From: Plastoroseomonas sp036499545
GTDB lineage: Bacteria > Pseudomonadota > Alphaproteobacteria > Acetobacterales > Acetobacteraceae
DNA: 44,152 nucleotides
Assembly: GCA_036499545.1 (NCBI GenBank)
Contig: DASYDR010000104.1
Location: 1-44,152, forward strand
Reading direction: 5' to 3'
Below are positions 22,610 through 31,196 of the stretch, in pieces (position 1 is the stretch's first letter; each line of letters begins with the position of its first letter). A model generated the notes under the pieces. It was not told the DNA's origin, did not search any database, and was given only the letters and a program-made list of their open reading frames with translations. The translations under genes and the position numbers were made by a program.

Positions 22610-25051
22610 TCAGACGTCCAGATTGGCGACCTTCAGCGCATTGCCCACGATGAAGTCGCGGCGCGGCTCCACCACGTCGCCCATCAGGGTGGAGAAGACG
22701 TTCTCCGCATCCTGCAGGTCGTCGACGCGCACCTTCAGCAAGGTGCGCACCACGGGGTCGAGCGTGGTCTTCCAGAGCTGTTCCGGATTCATCTCGCCCA
22801 GGCCCTTGAAGCGCTGGATCGTCAGGCCCTTGCGGCCCTGCGCCAGGATGCGGTCGAAGGCGCCGAGCGGGCCGTTCACCGCCTGGGTCTGGCCGTCCAG
22901 CACCAGCCGCGTGCCCGTGGCGAAGTCGCGGGCGAAGCGGTCCTGTCGTTCCTCCAGCCAGCGGGCATCGGCGCTGCGCAGCGCCGTCGCATCCAGCACA
23001 TGGCGTTCGGTGACGCCGCGCAAAGTGCGCGCCAGCGTCACCGTCTCCCCATCCGCGCTCACCATCCAGCCGCGTTCGCTGGCGGGCGCCAGCGCGTTCA
23101 GCCGCTCCGCCAGCGCCTGCGCCGCGGCGGGGGCGCGCGCGACATCGATGGTCAGCGCGCCGACCAGCGCCGCCTGCTCCGCGATCTCCGGCGGCACGCG
23201 GCCGGCGAAGCGGCGGATGCGGCCATGTGCCTGGCGGAGGAATTCCACCTCCTCCCGCATCGCGTCGCCGTCCAGCACCTCGCCATCCGCACGCTCGATG
23301 CGCGCGCCGGTCAGCGCCTTCTCAAGCAGGAAATCCTCGAGCGCGCGATCATCCTTCAGGTAGCGTTCGTCGTTGCCGCGCTTGGCGCGATAGAGCGGCG
23401 GCTGCGCGATGTAGAGATGGCCGCGCTCGATCAGCTCCGGCATCTGCCGGAAGAAGAAGGTCAGCAGCAGCGTGCGGATATGCGATCCGTCCACGTCCGC
23501 GTCGGTCATGATGATGATGCGGTGGTAGCGCAGCTTGTCGACTTCGAAATGCGGCAGCGACGGGCGCTCGGGATCCAGCGGGCCGATCCCGGTGCCGAGC
23601 GCGGTGATCAGCGTGCCGATCTCCGCACTGCCCAGCATCTTGTCGAAGCGCGCGCGCTCCACGTTCAGGATCTTGCCCTTGAGCGGCAGGATCGCCTGCT
23701 GCGCGCGATTGCGCCCCTGCTTGGCGGAGCCGCCGGCGCTGTCACCCTCGACCAGGAACAGCTCGCTCTTCGACGGATCCTTCTCCTGGCAGTCGGCGAG
23801 CTTGCCGGGCAGGGAGGCGACGCCGAGCACGGTCTTGCGGGTCGCTTCGCGCGCCTTGCGCGCCGCTTCCCGCGCCATTGCCGCCTCGAGGACCTTCTGG
23901 ACGACGTCCTTCGATTCCTTCGGATGCGTCTCGAACCAATGGGTCAGCGCATCGGCGCAGGCGGCCTGCACCACCGGCTGCACCTCGCTGCTGACCAGCT
24001 TCTCTTTGGTCTGGCTGCTGAACTTCGGATCCGGCACCTTCACCGACAGCACCGCGGTCAGGCCTTCGCGCATATCCTCGCCGGAGAGCGTCAGCTTGTC
24101 CTTCTTCGCCATCGCATCCACGTATTTCGCGACGATGCGCGTCAGCGCCTGGCGGAAGCCCGCCAGATGCGTGCCGCCATCGCGCTGCGGGATGTTGTTG
24201 GTGAAGCACAGCATCGTCTCGTGGTAGCTGTCGTTCCAGCGCAGCGCGATCTCGACGCGCATGCCCTCGATCTCTTTGCTGAGCGCGGCGACGGGCTGCG
24301 CGAACAGCGGCGCCTTGCCCTTGTCGAGCCATTCGACGAACGCGGTCAGGCCGCCATCGTAGTGGAACAGCGTCTCCTGCACCTCGGCATGCCGCTCATC
24401 GCGCAGCACGATCCTGAGGCCGGAATTCAGAAAGGCCAGTTCGCGCAGGCGCCGCTCCAGCACCGCATAGTCGAACTCGACCTTGGTGAAGGTGCCGGAC
24501 GAAGGCTTGAAGGTCACCAGGGTGCCGTTGCCATGCGCGGCCGGGCCCAGCAGCGTGCAGGGCACCACGGTCTCGCCATGCTCGAAGCGCAGCCGATACT
24601 CCTGGCTCTGCCGCCAGATGCGCACTTCCATCCATTCGGACAGCGCGTTCACCACCGCGGCGCCGACGCCGTGCAGGCCGCCCGAGACCTTGTAGCTGTT
24701 CTGGTTGAACTTGCCGCCGGCATGCAGCCGCGTCAGCACCACCTCGGCGGCGCTGATGCCTTCTTCCTCGTGGATGTCGACCGGGATGCCGCGCCCATCG
24801 TCACGCACGGTGACGCTGCCATCGCCGTTGAGCGTGACGAAGCAGGCGGTCGCGAAACCGGCCTGCGCTTCGTCCACCGCATTGTCGATGATCTCGAAGG
24901 CCATGTGATGCAGGCCCGAGCCGTCATCGGTATCGCCGATGTACATGCCGGGGCGCTTGCGCACCGCCTCAAGGCCGCGAAGTACGGTGATGGATGCGCT
25001 GTCATAGGCCTCGGAACCGTTATCGTCCGGGGCGCGCTCGGCGTCACTCAT
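22610..25051 (-). CDS. gyrB: DNA gyrase subunit B
   Basis: 813 residues from the ATG at 25051. The GHKL ATPase starts with VLRGLEAVRKRPGMYIGDT; IIDNAVDEAQAGFA is the Mg/ATP glutamate segment. The Toprim domain contains EGDSAGGSAKQGRNRAQQ, LPLKGKILNVE and DADVDGSHI. The C-terminal YRRRDFIVGNA-like end (PRRDFIVGNALKVANLDV) is complete. With GyrA, encoded elsewhere, it introduces negative supercoils ahead of replication forks. It follows recF with a 55-base gap on the same strand, the classical recF-gyrB order. An upstream in-frame start at 25159 overlaps the recF end and is not preferred. Confidence 0.97.
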   Translation of the reverse strand: MSDAERAPDDNGSEAYDSASITVLRGLEAVRKRPGMYIGDTDDGSGLHHMAFEIIDNAVDEAQAGFATACFVTLNGDGSVTVRDDGRGIPVDIHEEEGISAAEVVLTRLHAGGKFNQNSYKVSGGLHGVGAAVVNALSEWMEVRIWRQSQEYRLRFEHGETVVPCTLLGPAAHGNGTLVTFKPSSGTFTKVEFDYAVLERRLRELAFLNSGLRIVLRDERHAEVQETLFHYDGGLTAFVEWLDKGKAPLFAQPVAALSKEIEGMRVEIALRWNDSYHETMLCFTNNIPQRDGGTHLAGFRQALTRIVAKYVDAMAKKDKLTLSGEDMREGLTAVLSVKVPDPKFSSQTKEKLVSSEVQPVVQAACADALTHWFETHPKESKDVVQKVLEAAMAREAARKAREATRKTVLGVASLPGKLADCQEKDPSKSELFLVEGDSAGGSAKQGRNRAQQAILPLKGKILNVERARFDKMLGSAEIGTLITALGTGIGPLDPERPSLPHFEVDKLRYHRIIIMTDADVDGSHIRTLLLTFFFRQMPELIERGHLYIAQPPLYRAKRGNDERYLKDDRALEDFLLEKALTGARIERADGEVLDGDAMREEVEFLRQAHGRIRRFAGRVPPEIAEQAALVGALTIDVARAPAAAQALAERLNALAPASERGWMVSADGETVTLARTLRGVTERHVLDATALRSADARWLEERQDRFARDFATGTRLVLDGQTQAVNGPLGAFDRILAQGRKGLTIQRFKGLGEMNPEQLWKTTLDPVVRTLLKVRVDDLQDAENVFSTLMGDVVEPRRDFIVGNALKVANLDV

Positions 25052-25106
25052 GCCGGCGGGAAACTCCAGGGTCGGAGGAAAGGGATCGCGTTGGAATATA
25101 GGGATT

Positions 25107-26291
25107 TTAACATGATTCCGGCAGGGGGTCACCAGCCGCCGGCGCCAGGATTCCGGCACTGGCCCGAAACGTCTGCGCGAGCCCGGAAAGCGGGCTGAAA
25201 ACGGCGCTGTCGGTGCCGGTCAGGAAGGATTGCGCCGGCAGCGCCGCCAGCGCCGCGAACAGCGCCTCCCGCCGGCGCTGGTCCAGATGAGCGACCACCT
25301 CGTCCAGCAGCAGCAGGGGCGCGAAGCCCCGCGCCTCCGCGATCAGGGCGGCATGGGCCAGCACCACCGCGACCAGCAGCGCCTTCTGTTCCCCGGTGGA
25401 ACAGCGATCGGCAGGCTGGTCCTTTTCCAGGTGGATCAGGGTCATGTCGGTCCGGTGCGCGCCGCGCGCCGCACCCCCGGCTGACGCATCCCGGCGCCGG
25501 TCGGCTGCCAGCCCCGCCCGCAGCGCCTCCTCCACCGCCAGCGCCGGCCCGGCCTCCAGCGCCATCGCGATCGGGCAGGCCAGCGCCATGCGCGCCGCCG
25601 GGAAGGCCCCGGTCGCCTCGCCGCCCGCCAGCACCGCGTTCAGCCGCCGGGCCAGCGCCTGGCGTGCCGCGACGGCCGCCACCGCGTGGCGGGCCATCTG
25701 CTCTTCCAGCGCGGCCAGCCAGGCGGGATCCGCCCGGCCTTCCGCCAGCACCCGGTTCCGCCCGGCCATGGCATGGTCATGCGCCGCCACCTCCCGCGCA
25801 TGCGCGGGCTCCAGCGCCCAGACCAGCCGATCGAGGAAGCGGCGGCGCCCGGAAGCCCCTTCCTGGAACAGCCGGTCCATCTGCGGGGTCAGCCAGACCG
25901 CCGCCACCCGCTCCGCCAGCACCGTGGAGGATTTCTGGGCAACCCCGTCCAGCATCCAGGCGCGCCGCTCCGGCCCGCCATCCGGCGCGGTGCCGGTGCC
26001 GACATCGAAGGGGCCGATCGGCGTCTCGAACCGGCCGGAGGCCGCCCAGGGCAGCGGCGCGGCCCCGTCCAGGCGCCGCCCGAGATCGCCCATCCGCGCG
26101 CCCCTGAGCCCGCGCCCGGGCCCCAGCAGGGAAATCGCCTCCAGCAGGTTGGTCTTGCCGACGCCGTTCTCGCCGGTGATCACCACCACCGGCGCGTCAA
26201 ACCGCACCTCCAGCACGCCATAGCTGCGGAAGTCGCGAAGGATGAGACGGGAAAGACGGAGGGCGGGGGTCAGCAGCGGTCTCGCATGCAA
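25107..26291 (-). CDS. recF: RecF recombination/repair ATPase
   Basis: About 394 residues. Walker A is ITGENGVGKTNLLEAIS, the ABC-type signature is STGEQKALLVAVVLA, and Walker B is LLLLDEVVAHLD. The start is uncertain: the conserved LRLSRLILRDFRSYG is preceded only by TTG (26291, used here) or CTG codons without a good Shine-Dalgarno, and a TTG at 26444 would run through a hairpin cluster. RecF loads RecA at single-strand gaps together with RecO and RecR. It lies between dnaN and gyrB on the minus strand, as in many bacteria. Confidence 0.9.
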   Translation of the reverse strand: MHARPLLTPALRLSRLILRDFRSYGVLEVRFDAPVVVITGENGVGKTNLLEAISLLGPGRGLRGARMGDLGRRLDGAAPLPWAASGRFETPIGPFDVGTGTAPDGGPERRAWMLDGVAQKSSTVLAERVAAVWLTPQMDRLFQEGASGRRRFLDRLVWALEPAHAREVAAHDHAMAGRNRVLAEGRADPAWLAALEEQMARHAVAAVAARQALARRLNAVLAGGEATGAFPAARMALACPIAMALEAGPALAVEEALRAGLAADRRRDASAGGAARGAHRTDMTLIHLEKDQPADRCSTGEQKALLVAVVLAHAALIAEARGFAPLLLLDEVVAHLDQRRREALFAALAALPAQSFLTGTDSAVFSPLSGLAQTFRASAGILAPAAGDPLPESC

Positions 26292-26322
26292 TGCCAGATG
26301 GGGTGTGCGAGGCGCATCCCGA

Positions 26323-26524
26323 AGAGGGCTCCGCCCTCTCCGGACCTCACCCGCCAGGAGGGTAGACCCTCCTGGACCTGCTTCACTGGGTGCCCTGATT
26401 GCCAAGGGGGTGGCGCCCCGAAGTGGGCGGCACCCCCTTGGCAATCAGGGCGTCAAAATGATCGGGGTGCAGGGGGCTTAGCCTCCTGCCGGGGTGGGTT
26501 CGGGAGGGACAGAGCCCCTCCCGA
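26323..26524. repeat. Cluster of five hairpins between dnaN and recF
   Basis: Five consecutive stem-loops fill the gap. AGAGGGC/GCCCTCT is at 26323-26339. CCAGGAGGGT/ACCCTCCTGG is at 26354-26375, with a 2-base loop. A perfect 21-bp stem starts GCCCTGATTG at 26392-26412 and closes at 26431-26451. GCAGGGGGC/GCCTCCTGC is at 26469-26489 with one G.U. TCGGGAGGG/CCCTCCCGA is at 26500-26524. The last lies 7 bases after the dnaN stop. No T-tract or coding frame is convincing. It could end dnaN transcription or stabilise its mRNA. Dispersed in the genome is likely but not testable here. Confidence 0.75.
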
Positions 26525-26530
26525 GAGGCC

Positions 26531-27661
26531 TTACACCCGCATCGGCATCAGCACGTAGAGCGCTTCGGGCTTCGCCGCGTCCGCGACGATGGTGGGGGCG
26601 GAGCCGTCGGCGAAGCGGAATTCCACCGTCTCTCCGATCTGGTCGGTGATGTCGGCCAGGTAGCGGGCCTGGAAGCCGATTTCGAGCGGGGTCGAGCCGT
26701 ACTTCACCACATCCTGGTCCAGCTCCTCCTGCGCCTGCCCCATGTCGGTGGAGGCGGCGGAGAGCACCAGCAGGTTACGGTCGACCGAGAGCTTCACCGG
26801 GCGGGAGCGTTCGCTGCTGATCGCGGCGACACGCTTCACGGCCTCGGCGAACGCCTTCTTGTCGACGCTCAGCACCTTGTCGTTGCCGCGCGGGATGACG
26901 CGCTCGTATTCCGGGAAGGTGCCGTCGATCAGCTTGCTGACCAGGGTGACGGTGCCCAGCGCGAAGCGGACCTTGGTGTCGGAAAGGCGGAGCTCGATTT
27001 CGTCCTGGGTTTCTTCGGCCAGCTTGCGCAGCTCGTTCACCGTCTTGCGAGGGATGATGACGCCCGGCATGCCGGAGGCACCATCGGGCAGCGGTTCCTC
27101 GACGCGGGCCAGGCGGTGGCCATCGGTCGCGACCGCGCGCAGCACCGGGGTGCCATCGGCGGCGGCCGCATGCAGGTAGATGCCGTTCAGGTAGTAGCGC
27201 GTCTCCTCGGTCGAGATCGCGAACCGGGTGCGGTCGATCAGGTCGCGCAGCACGCCGGCCTTGATCGAGAAGACGGTCGGCAGCTTGCCTTCGGTCATCG
27301 CGGGGAAGTCGTCGACCGGCAGCACCATGAGGGAGGTGGCGAAGCGGCCGGCGCGCAGCGCCAGCGGGGCGTCGCCGCCGGCATGGTCGAGCTCGACCCG
27401 GGCGCCGTCCGGCAGGTTGCGCACGATCTCATAGAGGGTCGCGGCGGGGGCGGTGGTGCGGCCGGCGCGGGCGACGGTGACGCCCGGGACCTCCTCCTGC
27501 ACTGCGATCTCCATGTCGGTCGCGACCAGCCGCAGCACGCCCTGCTGCGTCGCCTCGATCAGCACATTGGCCAGGATGGGGATCGTGTTGCGGCGCTCGA
27601 CGACGCTCTGCACATGCGCCAGCGCCTTCAGCAGCACCGCCCGGTCCACGGTGAACTTCAT
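26531..27661 (-). CDS. dnaN: DNA polymerase III sliding clamp (beta subunit)
   Basis: 376 residues. The start MKFTVDRAVLLKALAHVQSVVERRNTIPILANVLIEA is the standard N-terminal clamp domain; MELRLSDTKVRFALG-like and YLADITDQI regions and the C-terminal YVLMPMRV complete the third domain. The clamp dimer encircles DNA and tethers polymerase III and many repair proteins. The ATG at 27661 is preferred over an upstream in-frame start, being followed at once by the conserved sequence. In this genome dnaN does not follow dnaA directly: two plus-strand genes and a repeat array intervene, so dnaN needs its own promoter in 27662-27946. Confidence 0.97.
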   Translation of the reverse strand: MKFTVDRAVLLKALAHVQSVVERRNTIPILANVLIEATQQGVLRLVATDMEIAVQEEVPGVTVARAGRTTAPAATLYEIVRNLPDGARVELDHAGGDAPLALRAGRFATSLMVLPVDDFPAMTEGKLPTVFSIKAGVLRDLIDRTRFAISTEETRYYLNGIYLHAAAADGTPVLRAVATDGHRLARVEEPLPDGASGMPGVIIPRKTVNELRKLAEETQDEIELRLSDTKVRFALGTVTLVSKLIDGTFPEYERVIPRGNDKVLSVDKKAFAEAVKRVAAISSERSRPVKLSVDRNLLVLSAASTDMGQAQEELDQDVVKYGSTPLEIGFQARYLADITDQIGETVEFRFADGSAPTIVADAAKPEALYVLMPMRV

Positions 27662-27946
27662 TGGTCCTACCCCGCCATCCCATCTTGCGCGGGCGCTTCG
27701 CACGGCAACGCCGCGCCGGCGCCCCGCCGATTGACCCCCGCCCCACCGGGACCGCGGCGCGGATCGCGCCGGCCTGGCCCGTCCTGCGGGGTCGCGCATC
27801 ATAACAGCCGGGAGTCACTGGGGAAAGCGCGGCGAAGCCTTCCATTGCCGCCGATCGCGGGGCCTCCTAGGCTGCGGGCGAACGCCCCATCATCCGCGCG
27901 CAAGACGCTGAAGACGCACGGCCAATCTGTGTGCCTGGAGCATTCG
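27662..27946. promoter_or_regulatory. Divergent control region, dnaN and Bug-type gene
   Basis: A 285-base non-coding gap between the starts of dnaN (minus) and the binding-protein gene (plus). It must hold both promoters. I saw no clear -35/-10 pairs or DnaA boxes and no strong repeats. Confidence 0.4.
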
Positions 27947-28930
27947 ATGGTCAAACAGCCCCGCCGTGCCGTCCTGACGCTACCCCTGCTGCTGGCCGCC
28001 GGCCGGGCGGCGGCCCAGCCCGCTTTCCCCGAACCGGGGCGGACCTTGCAGCTCATCGTTCCCTATCCGCCCGGCGGCGGGAACGATATCGGCGCCCGCG
28101 CCCTGGCGCCGCTGCTGGAGCAGGAGCTCGGCATTCCGGTCGTCGTGCAGAACCGCGCCGGCGCCGCCAGCCAGATCGGGATGACCCAGGTCGCGCGGTC
28201 GCGGCCGGATGGCTACACCATCGGCTACGGCCTCTGGCCGCAGACGACGACGCTGTACCTGGACCCGGCGCGCCCGGCATCCTTCACGCGGGAAAGCTTC
28301 ACCCCCCTCGCCCTGCATGTGTTCGACCCCGGCACGGTGGTGGTCGCCGCCAGCAGCCCGCTGCGCAGCCTGGGTGACCTGGTCGCGGCGGCGCGGGCGC
28401 GGCCGGATGATGTCCGCATGTCGGATAATGGCCAGCTCGGGCATGAGCACCTGGCCTCGATCCGCTTGCAGCGATTGGCCGGCATCCGCTTCAACCAGAT
28501 CCACTACCAGGGCGCCGGCCCGGCGGTGACGGCACTGCTGGGCGGGCAGATCGAGGCCGGGATCTTCGCCGTCGGCACCTCCGCCGCGATGATCCGGCAA
28601 GGGGCGATGCGCGCGATCGCGGTGCTGGCGCGGGAAGAGAGCCCCTTTCTGCCCGGCATCCCGACCGCGACCGCCCAGGGCTACGAGGTCGTGGCCGGTT
28701 CCACCCGGGCCTTCGTCGGCCCGGCCGGCCTGGCACCGGCGGTCCAGGCGCGGCTGGCGCAGGCGCTGGAACGCGCCATCGCGAAGCCGGAGCATGCCGA
28801 GCGGATGCGCCAGCTCAGCATTCCGATTACCTTCCGGGGGCCGGAAGGCTTCGCGCGCTATTGGGTCGAGGAAGAGCGCACGCTCGGGCCGCTGGTCGCC
28901 GAGCTGACGCGCGAAGGCCACAGGGACTGA
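27947..28930 (+). CDS. Bug-family (TctC) substrate-binding protein
   Basis: 327 residues. A signal sequence with twin arginine-like start (QPRRAVLTLPLLLAAG) ends near AAAQP. LQLIVPYPPGGGNDIGARAL is the hallmark of Bug receptors, followed by VVVQNRAGAASQIGMTQVA and GYTIGYGL. These periplasmic proteins bind carboxylates or other small metabolites. No TctA/TctB membrane genes are near, as usual for this family when amplified in some alpha- and betaproteobacteria. GGAG lies seven bases before the ATG at 27947. It is inserted between dnaN and dnaA on the opposite strand. Confidence 0.88.
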   Translation: MVKQPRRAVLTLPLLLAAGRAAAQPAFPEPGRTLQLIVPYPPGGGNDIGARALAPLLEQELGIPVVVQNRAGAASQIGMTQVARSRPDGYTIGYGLWPQTTTLYLDPARPASFTRESFTPLALHVFDPGTVVVAASSPLRSLGDLVAAARARPDDVRMSDNGQLGHEHLASIRLQRLAGIRFNQIHYQGAGPAVTALLGGQIEAGIFAVGTSAAMIRQGAMRAIAVLAREESPFLPGIPTATAQGYEVVAGSTRAFVGPAGLAPAVQARLAQALERAIAKPEHAERMRQLSIPITFRGPEGFARYWVEEERTLGPLVAELTREGHRD

Positions 28931-28943
28931 AAAGGGAAAGCCG

Positions 28944-29222
28944 ATGCATCGCCTGCTGCCACTCACCGCACTGTTGCTGTTCGGTTGCGCCAATGGCGAT
29001 GGCGGCGGCGCGGCCGCGGGAAGCTGCAGCTCCTATGAGGTCGCCTTCCAGCGGTTGACCGGCGGCAGCCTGGAAGCGGCGCGGGCGACCCTGTCCAGGA
29101 TCCCGGCCATTCGCAGCGTCCGCGTCGTCCGCGCCGGGGATGCGGTGACCCAGGATTTCCGGCAGGACCGCGCGACCGTGACCGTGGAAGGGGACACCGT
29201 GCGCCGCATCACCTGCGGCTGA
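28944..29222 (+). CDS. I78-family peptidase inhibitor-like lipoprotein
   Basis: 92 residues. Lipobox LLLFGC (Cys15) indicates a lipid-anchored envelope protein. The mature domain GSCSSYEVAFQRLTGG, VRVVRAGDAVTQDFRQDRATVTVEGDTVRRITCG fits the I78 inhibitor family: conserved Cys pair, central VRxxRxGxAVTxD and C-terminal ITCG. I78 members inhibit serine peptidases of the elastase type and often guard the periplasm. It starts 13 bases after the Bug-type gene, so the two are cotranscribed. Downstream lies the dnaA 3' repeat array. Confidence 0.75.
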   Translation: MHRLLPLTALLLFGCANGDGGGAAAGSCSSYEVAFQRLTGGSLEAARATLSRIPAIRSVRVVRAGDAVTQDFRQDRATVTVEGDTVRRITCG

Positions 29223-29239
29223 TCCCGGCTATCGTCAAC

Positions 29240-29408
29240 GAGCGTCCGATTCAGACCTTGGGCCTTCGGCCCTCCGGTCATCGGGTGCGTGTCAGTAGAG
29301 CGTCCGATTCAGACCTTCGGGCCTTCGGCCCTCCGGTCATCGGAACCTCGCAAGCGGAGCGTCCGATTCAGACCTCCGGGCCTTCGGCCCTTCGGTCATC
29401 GGACGCTC
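29240..29408. repeat. Three tandem palindromic repeats at the dnaA 3' end
   Basis: Three copies begin GAGCGTCCGATTCAGACCT at 29240, 29298 and 29357. Each contains a GGGCC/GGCCC inner stem around TTC and ends GGTCATCGG. The 13-base spacers between copies differ. The third copy is fully palindromic: GAGCGTCCGAT at 29357-29367 pairs with ATCGGACGCTC at 29398-29408. That last arm overlaps the dnaA stop codon (29407-29409, TGA on the minus strand). A fourth copy is at 32532-32584. They lie between the convergent ends of the I78 gene and dnaA and may terminate both. Confidence 0.85.
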
Positions 29409-30852
29409 AGACCTCGAGCATGCGCCGCAGCAATTCGACATCCTCGGCGAAGCCGCTATCCGCCTGCATCAGCTCCGCGATGCGGGACACGGCGTGCATG
29501 ACGGTGGTGTGGTCGCGATTGCCGAAGCGGCGGCCGATCTCCGGCAGCGACCGCTGCGTGAGCTGCTTCGCGAGATACATCGCGACCTGCCGCGGCCGCG
29601 CCACGTTGCGCGCGCGGCGGGCGGAGGACATGTCGGTCAGGCGGATATTGTAGTGCTCCGCGACGCGCTTCTGGATCTCCTCGATCGTCACGCGCCGGTC
29701 GTGCGCGCGCAGGATGTCCTTCAGCACTTCCTGCGCGGTCTCGATCGTCACCTCGCGGCCGAACAGATTGGCATGCGCGATCAGCCGGTTCAGCGCGCCT
29801 TCGAGTTCGCGGACATTCGAGGTGATCTTGTGCGCGAGGAATTCCAGCACGCGCTTGGCGACGGTGGAGGATGCCGCCAGCGCCTTCGCTTCCAGGATGG
29901 AGAGACGCAGCTCATAGGTGGTCGCGTGCAGGTCGGCGACCATGCCGCAGCCGAGCCGCGTGCGCAGCCGATCCTCGAGGCCGTTCAGGTCGGAGGGCGA
30001 CTTGTCGGCGCTGACCACGATCTGCTTGCCGGCATCGACCAGCGCGTTGAAGGTGTGGAAGAACTCTTCCTGCGTGTTGTCCTTGCCGATCAGGAACTGC
30101 AGGTCGTCGATCATCAGCACGTCGACGGAACGCAGGCTTTCCTTGAACTCCATCGTCGACTGGGAGCGCAGCGCCGCGATGAAGCGGTACATGAATTTTT
30201 CCGCGCTCATATAGGCGATGTTGCGATGCGCATGCGCTTCGCTGATCGCCCAGGCGACACTGTGCATCAGGTGCGTCTTGCCCAGGCCGACGCCGCCATA
30301 GAGGAACAGCGGGTTGAAGCCCGGCGAGGCGGGCTTCTCCGCCACGCGGCGGGCGCAGGCATAGGCGAATTCATTGGGCTTGCCGACGACGAAGGTGTCG
30401 AAGGTGAAGCGCGGGTCGAGCGGCGCCGACCAGTCCGAGCGGGGGTCGGGCTTCACCTCGACACGCGGCTCCGGCCGCGGCGGCGTCAGGGGTTCGGCCA
30501 GGCCTTCCTCGGCCGGATGCGTGTCATCAGCGTCATCGGTGTTGGTGGCGCTGCGCGTGCTCGGCGCCACGCGCACGTCGATGCGGCGGATGCCGACGTT
30601 CTCCTGCAGCCAGAGCGCGCGCAGGCGATCGCCGTAATGGCCGCGCACCCAGTCGCGCAGGAAGCGCGTGGGCAGCAGGATGATCACTTCCTCGCCGTCG
30701 ATGCCGGCCAGCGTCATCTGCCGGAGCCAGGTGCGGTACTCGACCTCGCCCACTTCCTCGCGCAGGCGGCCGCGGACGCGTGCCCAGCATTCCGCTAGCT
30801 GCGGCGCTGGTGCCAAGGGCGATACACTGCCGTCCTTTTCCATCCGCCGCAC
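29407..30852 (-). CDS. dnaA: Chromosomal replication initiator protein DnaA
   Basis: About 481 residues. Domain I (CWARVRGRLREEVGEVEYRTWL) is followed by a Pro/Glu-rich linker. Domain III is AAA+: Walker A LYGGVGLGKTHLMHS and Walker B VLMIDDLQFL. Domain IV carries the box-binding signature DHTTVMHAVSRI. DnaA-ATP opens oriC. The GTG at 30852 is chosen because GAGGGGG lies five bases upstream; an ATG at 30843 gives 478 residues. Its 3' end merges with a palindromic repeat. Candidate DnaA boxes upstream suggest autoregulation. dnaA lies in the conserved alphaproteobacterial block with rpsT, a crotonase and mutM. Confidence 0.96.
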   Translation of the reverse strand: MRRMEKDGSVSPLAPAPQLAECWARVRGRLREEVGEVEYRTWLRQMTLAGIDGEEVIILLPTRFLRDWVRGHYGDRLRALWLQENVGIRRIDVRVAPSTRSATNTDDADDTHPAEEGLAEPLTPPRPEPRVEVKPDPRSDWSAPLDPRFTFDTFVVGKPNEFAYACARRVAEKPASPGFNPLFLYGGVGLGKTHLMHSVAWAISEAHAHRNIAYMSAEKFMYRFIAALRSQSTMEFKESLRSVDVLMIDDLQFLIGKDNTQEEFFHTFNALVDAGKQIVVSADKSPSDLNGLEDRLRTRLGCGMVADLHATTYELRLSILEAKALAASSTVAKRVLEFLAHKITSNVRELEGALNRLIAHANLFGREVTIETAQEVLKDILRAHDRRVTIEEIQKRVAEHYNIRLTDMSSARRARNVARPRQVAMYLAKQLTQRSLPEIGRRFGNRDHTTVMHAVSRIAELMQADSGFAEDVELLRRMLEV

Positions 30853-31196
30853 TGCCACCCCCTCGTTGAACAGACGCCACACACCCTGGGAAGAGCACTT
30901 TCCGGCGAAGTGTCGAAGCCCCCCGAAAAGGCTCCGCCACCTGCCGACCAACCACCGCGATCCGCGCCAACGGGCGTCTCACGATAGCCAGTCTGCCCTG
31001 CCTGGGGTGTCTGGTCCTGCGCTGTTATCGACACGTTATCGCGCGCCGTTTGACGCGGCAAACGCGAAACTGTCTGGAAGAAATCAGTTGATGCATTGAC
31101 TCGGCCACGCATGAACGCGCACGCGCATGAAGCGACGCGTGCGTGTCCGAAAAGCCGGTCAATTCTGGAAGTGGCGCGCGGCGATCCGCGCGCCGT
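30853..31196. promoter_or_regulatory. dnaA upstream region with candidate DnaA boxes
   Basis: A 344-base gap, AT-richer than average, without a gene. TTATCGACA (31025-31033) differs by one base from the DnaA box consensus TTATCCACA, and TTATCGCGC follows at 31036-31044, eleven bases later, one helical turn. CGTTTG (31047-31052) pairs with CAAACG (31059-31064). This probably holds the dnaA promoter and an autoregulatory DnaA site. An origin is possible but not supported by a full cluster. Confidence 0.5.

Noticed and set aside
22577..25198. Long plus-strand open frame opposite gyrB
   Set aside because: Antisense shadow of gyrB; composition is His/Arg/Gln-rich with no recognisable domain.
29240..29408. 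CRISPR-like array (three repeats with 13-base spacers)
   Set aside because: Spacers are far too short, repeats are strongly palindromic, there are no cas genes, and a single copy occurs elsewhere.
30853..31196. Definite oriC
   Set aside because: Only two imperfect DnaA boxes and no clear unwinding region; kept as a dnaA control region.
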